Shown piece by piece: positions 9,057 to 9,624 of a DNA stretch of 9,624 nucleotides. Both the position numbers and the translations under genes were made by a program. This DNA is from Georgenia sp. Lineage in GTDB: Bacteria > Actinomycetota > Actinomycetes > Actinomycetales > Actinomycetaceae. The first letter of the stretch is position 1. Each line of letters begins with the position of its first letter. The notes under the pieces are model-generated. The model saw only the letters and a program-made list of their open reading frames with translations. It ran no database searches and was not told where the DNA came from. The stretch is taken from NCBI GenBank assembly GCA_027322565.1, contig DAHVRG010000123.1, positions 1 through 9,624 of the forward strand, given 5' to 3'.

Positions 9057-9624
9057 CAGGCGTTCTCTCCGGTGGTCTGGGTGCGCGAGCTGCGGTACTG
9101 CGTGACGAGCTCGAGGAACTGGTCGAACAGGTGGGCGGCGTCGTGCGGGCCCGCGGCCGCCTCGGGGTGGTACTGGACGGAGAAGGCGGGGATGTCCAGG
9201 GCACGCAGGCCCTCGACGACGCCGTCGTTGAGGCTGATGTGGGAGACCTCGACGCGACCGAAGCGTCCGTTGTCGTAGGGCGCGGTGCTCACCTCGGCGA
9301 TCGGGGCGTCGACGGCGAACCCGTGGTTGTGGGCGGTGATCTCCACCCTGCCCGTGGTGCGGTCGAGCACCGGCTGGTTGACGCCGCGGTGCCCGTACTC
9401 GAGCTTGTAGGTGCCGTAGCCCAGCGCCCGGCCGAGGAGCTGGTTGCCGAAGCAGATCCCGAAGAAGGGGATCCCCTGGGTGAGGACGCCGCGCAGCAGC
9501 TCGACCTCGTGGTCGGCGCTGGCGGGGTCGCCCGGGCCGTTGGAGAAGAATACGCCGTCGGGGTCGAGCGCGATGATCTCGGCGAGCGTCGTGTGCTGCG
9601 GGACGACGTGGACCCGGGCGCCGC
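9056..9624 (-). CDS. carA: Carbamoyl-phosphate synthase, small (glutaminase) subunit, C-terminal part
   Basis: Partial: the last 188 codons are in the window and the N-terminal domain lies beyond the right edge. CarA hydrolyses glutamine and channels ammonia to CarB. The visible part is a class I glutamine amidotransferase domain: FFSNGPGDP (25-33 of the visible part), nucleophile elbow [15 protein letters not shown] with Cys57 (codon 9454-9452), GHRGVNQPV, the HNHGFAV stretch that lines the active site, and [15 protein letters not shown] with the catalytic His152 and Glu154. The ICFGNQ form, instead of the ICLGHQ seen in E. coli, is the normal actinobacterial version and is not a defect. The first complete codon begins at 9622. 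The TGA at 9058-9056 shares one base with the carB ATG, so carA and carB are translationally coupled. Confidence 0.97.

Overview
This is a compact core-genome segment of a high-GC Gram-positive bacterium (Actinomycetota). The GC content is very high, GTG starts are frequent, and the gene order carA-carB-pyrF-mihF-gmk-rpoZ-coaBC-(x)-metK-priA, with an actinobacterial-type integration host factor, is typical of that phylum. The protein sequences look to me like Micrococcales, perhaps near Intrasporangiaceae or Ornithinimicrobiaceae; that placement is an inference. All genes but one run on the minus strand, so transcription goes from the right end of the window to the left.

Right part (9624 to 4834): the end of the pyrimidine operon. 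It holds the glutaminase half of CarA, the complete large carbamoyl-phosphate synthase subunit CarB, and orotidine-5'-phosphate decarboxylase PyrF. These are joined by a 1-nt TGATG overlap (carA/carB) and a 4-nt ATGA overlap (carB/pyrF). PyrF carries an unusual N-terminal extension made of three copies of an 18-bp tandem repeat.

Middle part (4833 to 2271): a 116-bp intergenic stretch with two mutually exclusive hairpins, clustered GTACCG half-sites and a possible -10 element. It is followed by mihF and gmk (GTGA overlap), then rpoZ and coaBC (GTGA overlap). This block supplies a nucleoid protein, GDP synthesis, the RNA polymerase omega subunit and the second and third steps of coenzyme A synthesis.

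Left part (2270 to 1): a plus-strand phosphotransferase of the aminoglycoside/choline kinase fold lies between coaBC and metK, two genes that are usually adjacent and co-directional in actinobacteria. It converges on coaBC over a perfect 20-bp palindrome that looks like a shared terminator. It diverges from metK, and both GTG starts appear to be leaderless, each 6-7 nt downstream of its own TAGGNT -10 element; together the two -10s form an inverted repeat. metK (S-adenosylmethionine synthetase) is followed by the first 33 codons of priA.

There is no gene-free stretch longer than 300 bases. I see no RNA genes, mobile elements, CRISPR arrays or dedicated defence or biosynthetic system. The features worth a second look are regulatory or structural: the divergent leaderless promoters, the phosphotransferase insertion, the convergent palindrome, the alternative hairpins before mihF and the PyrF repeat extension.
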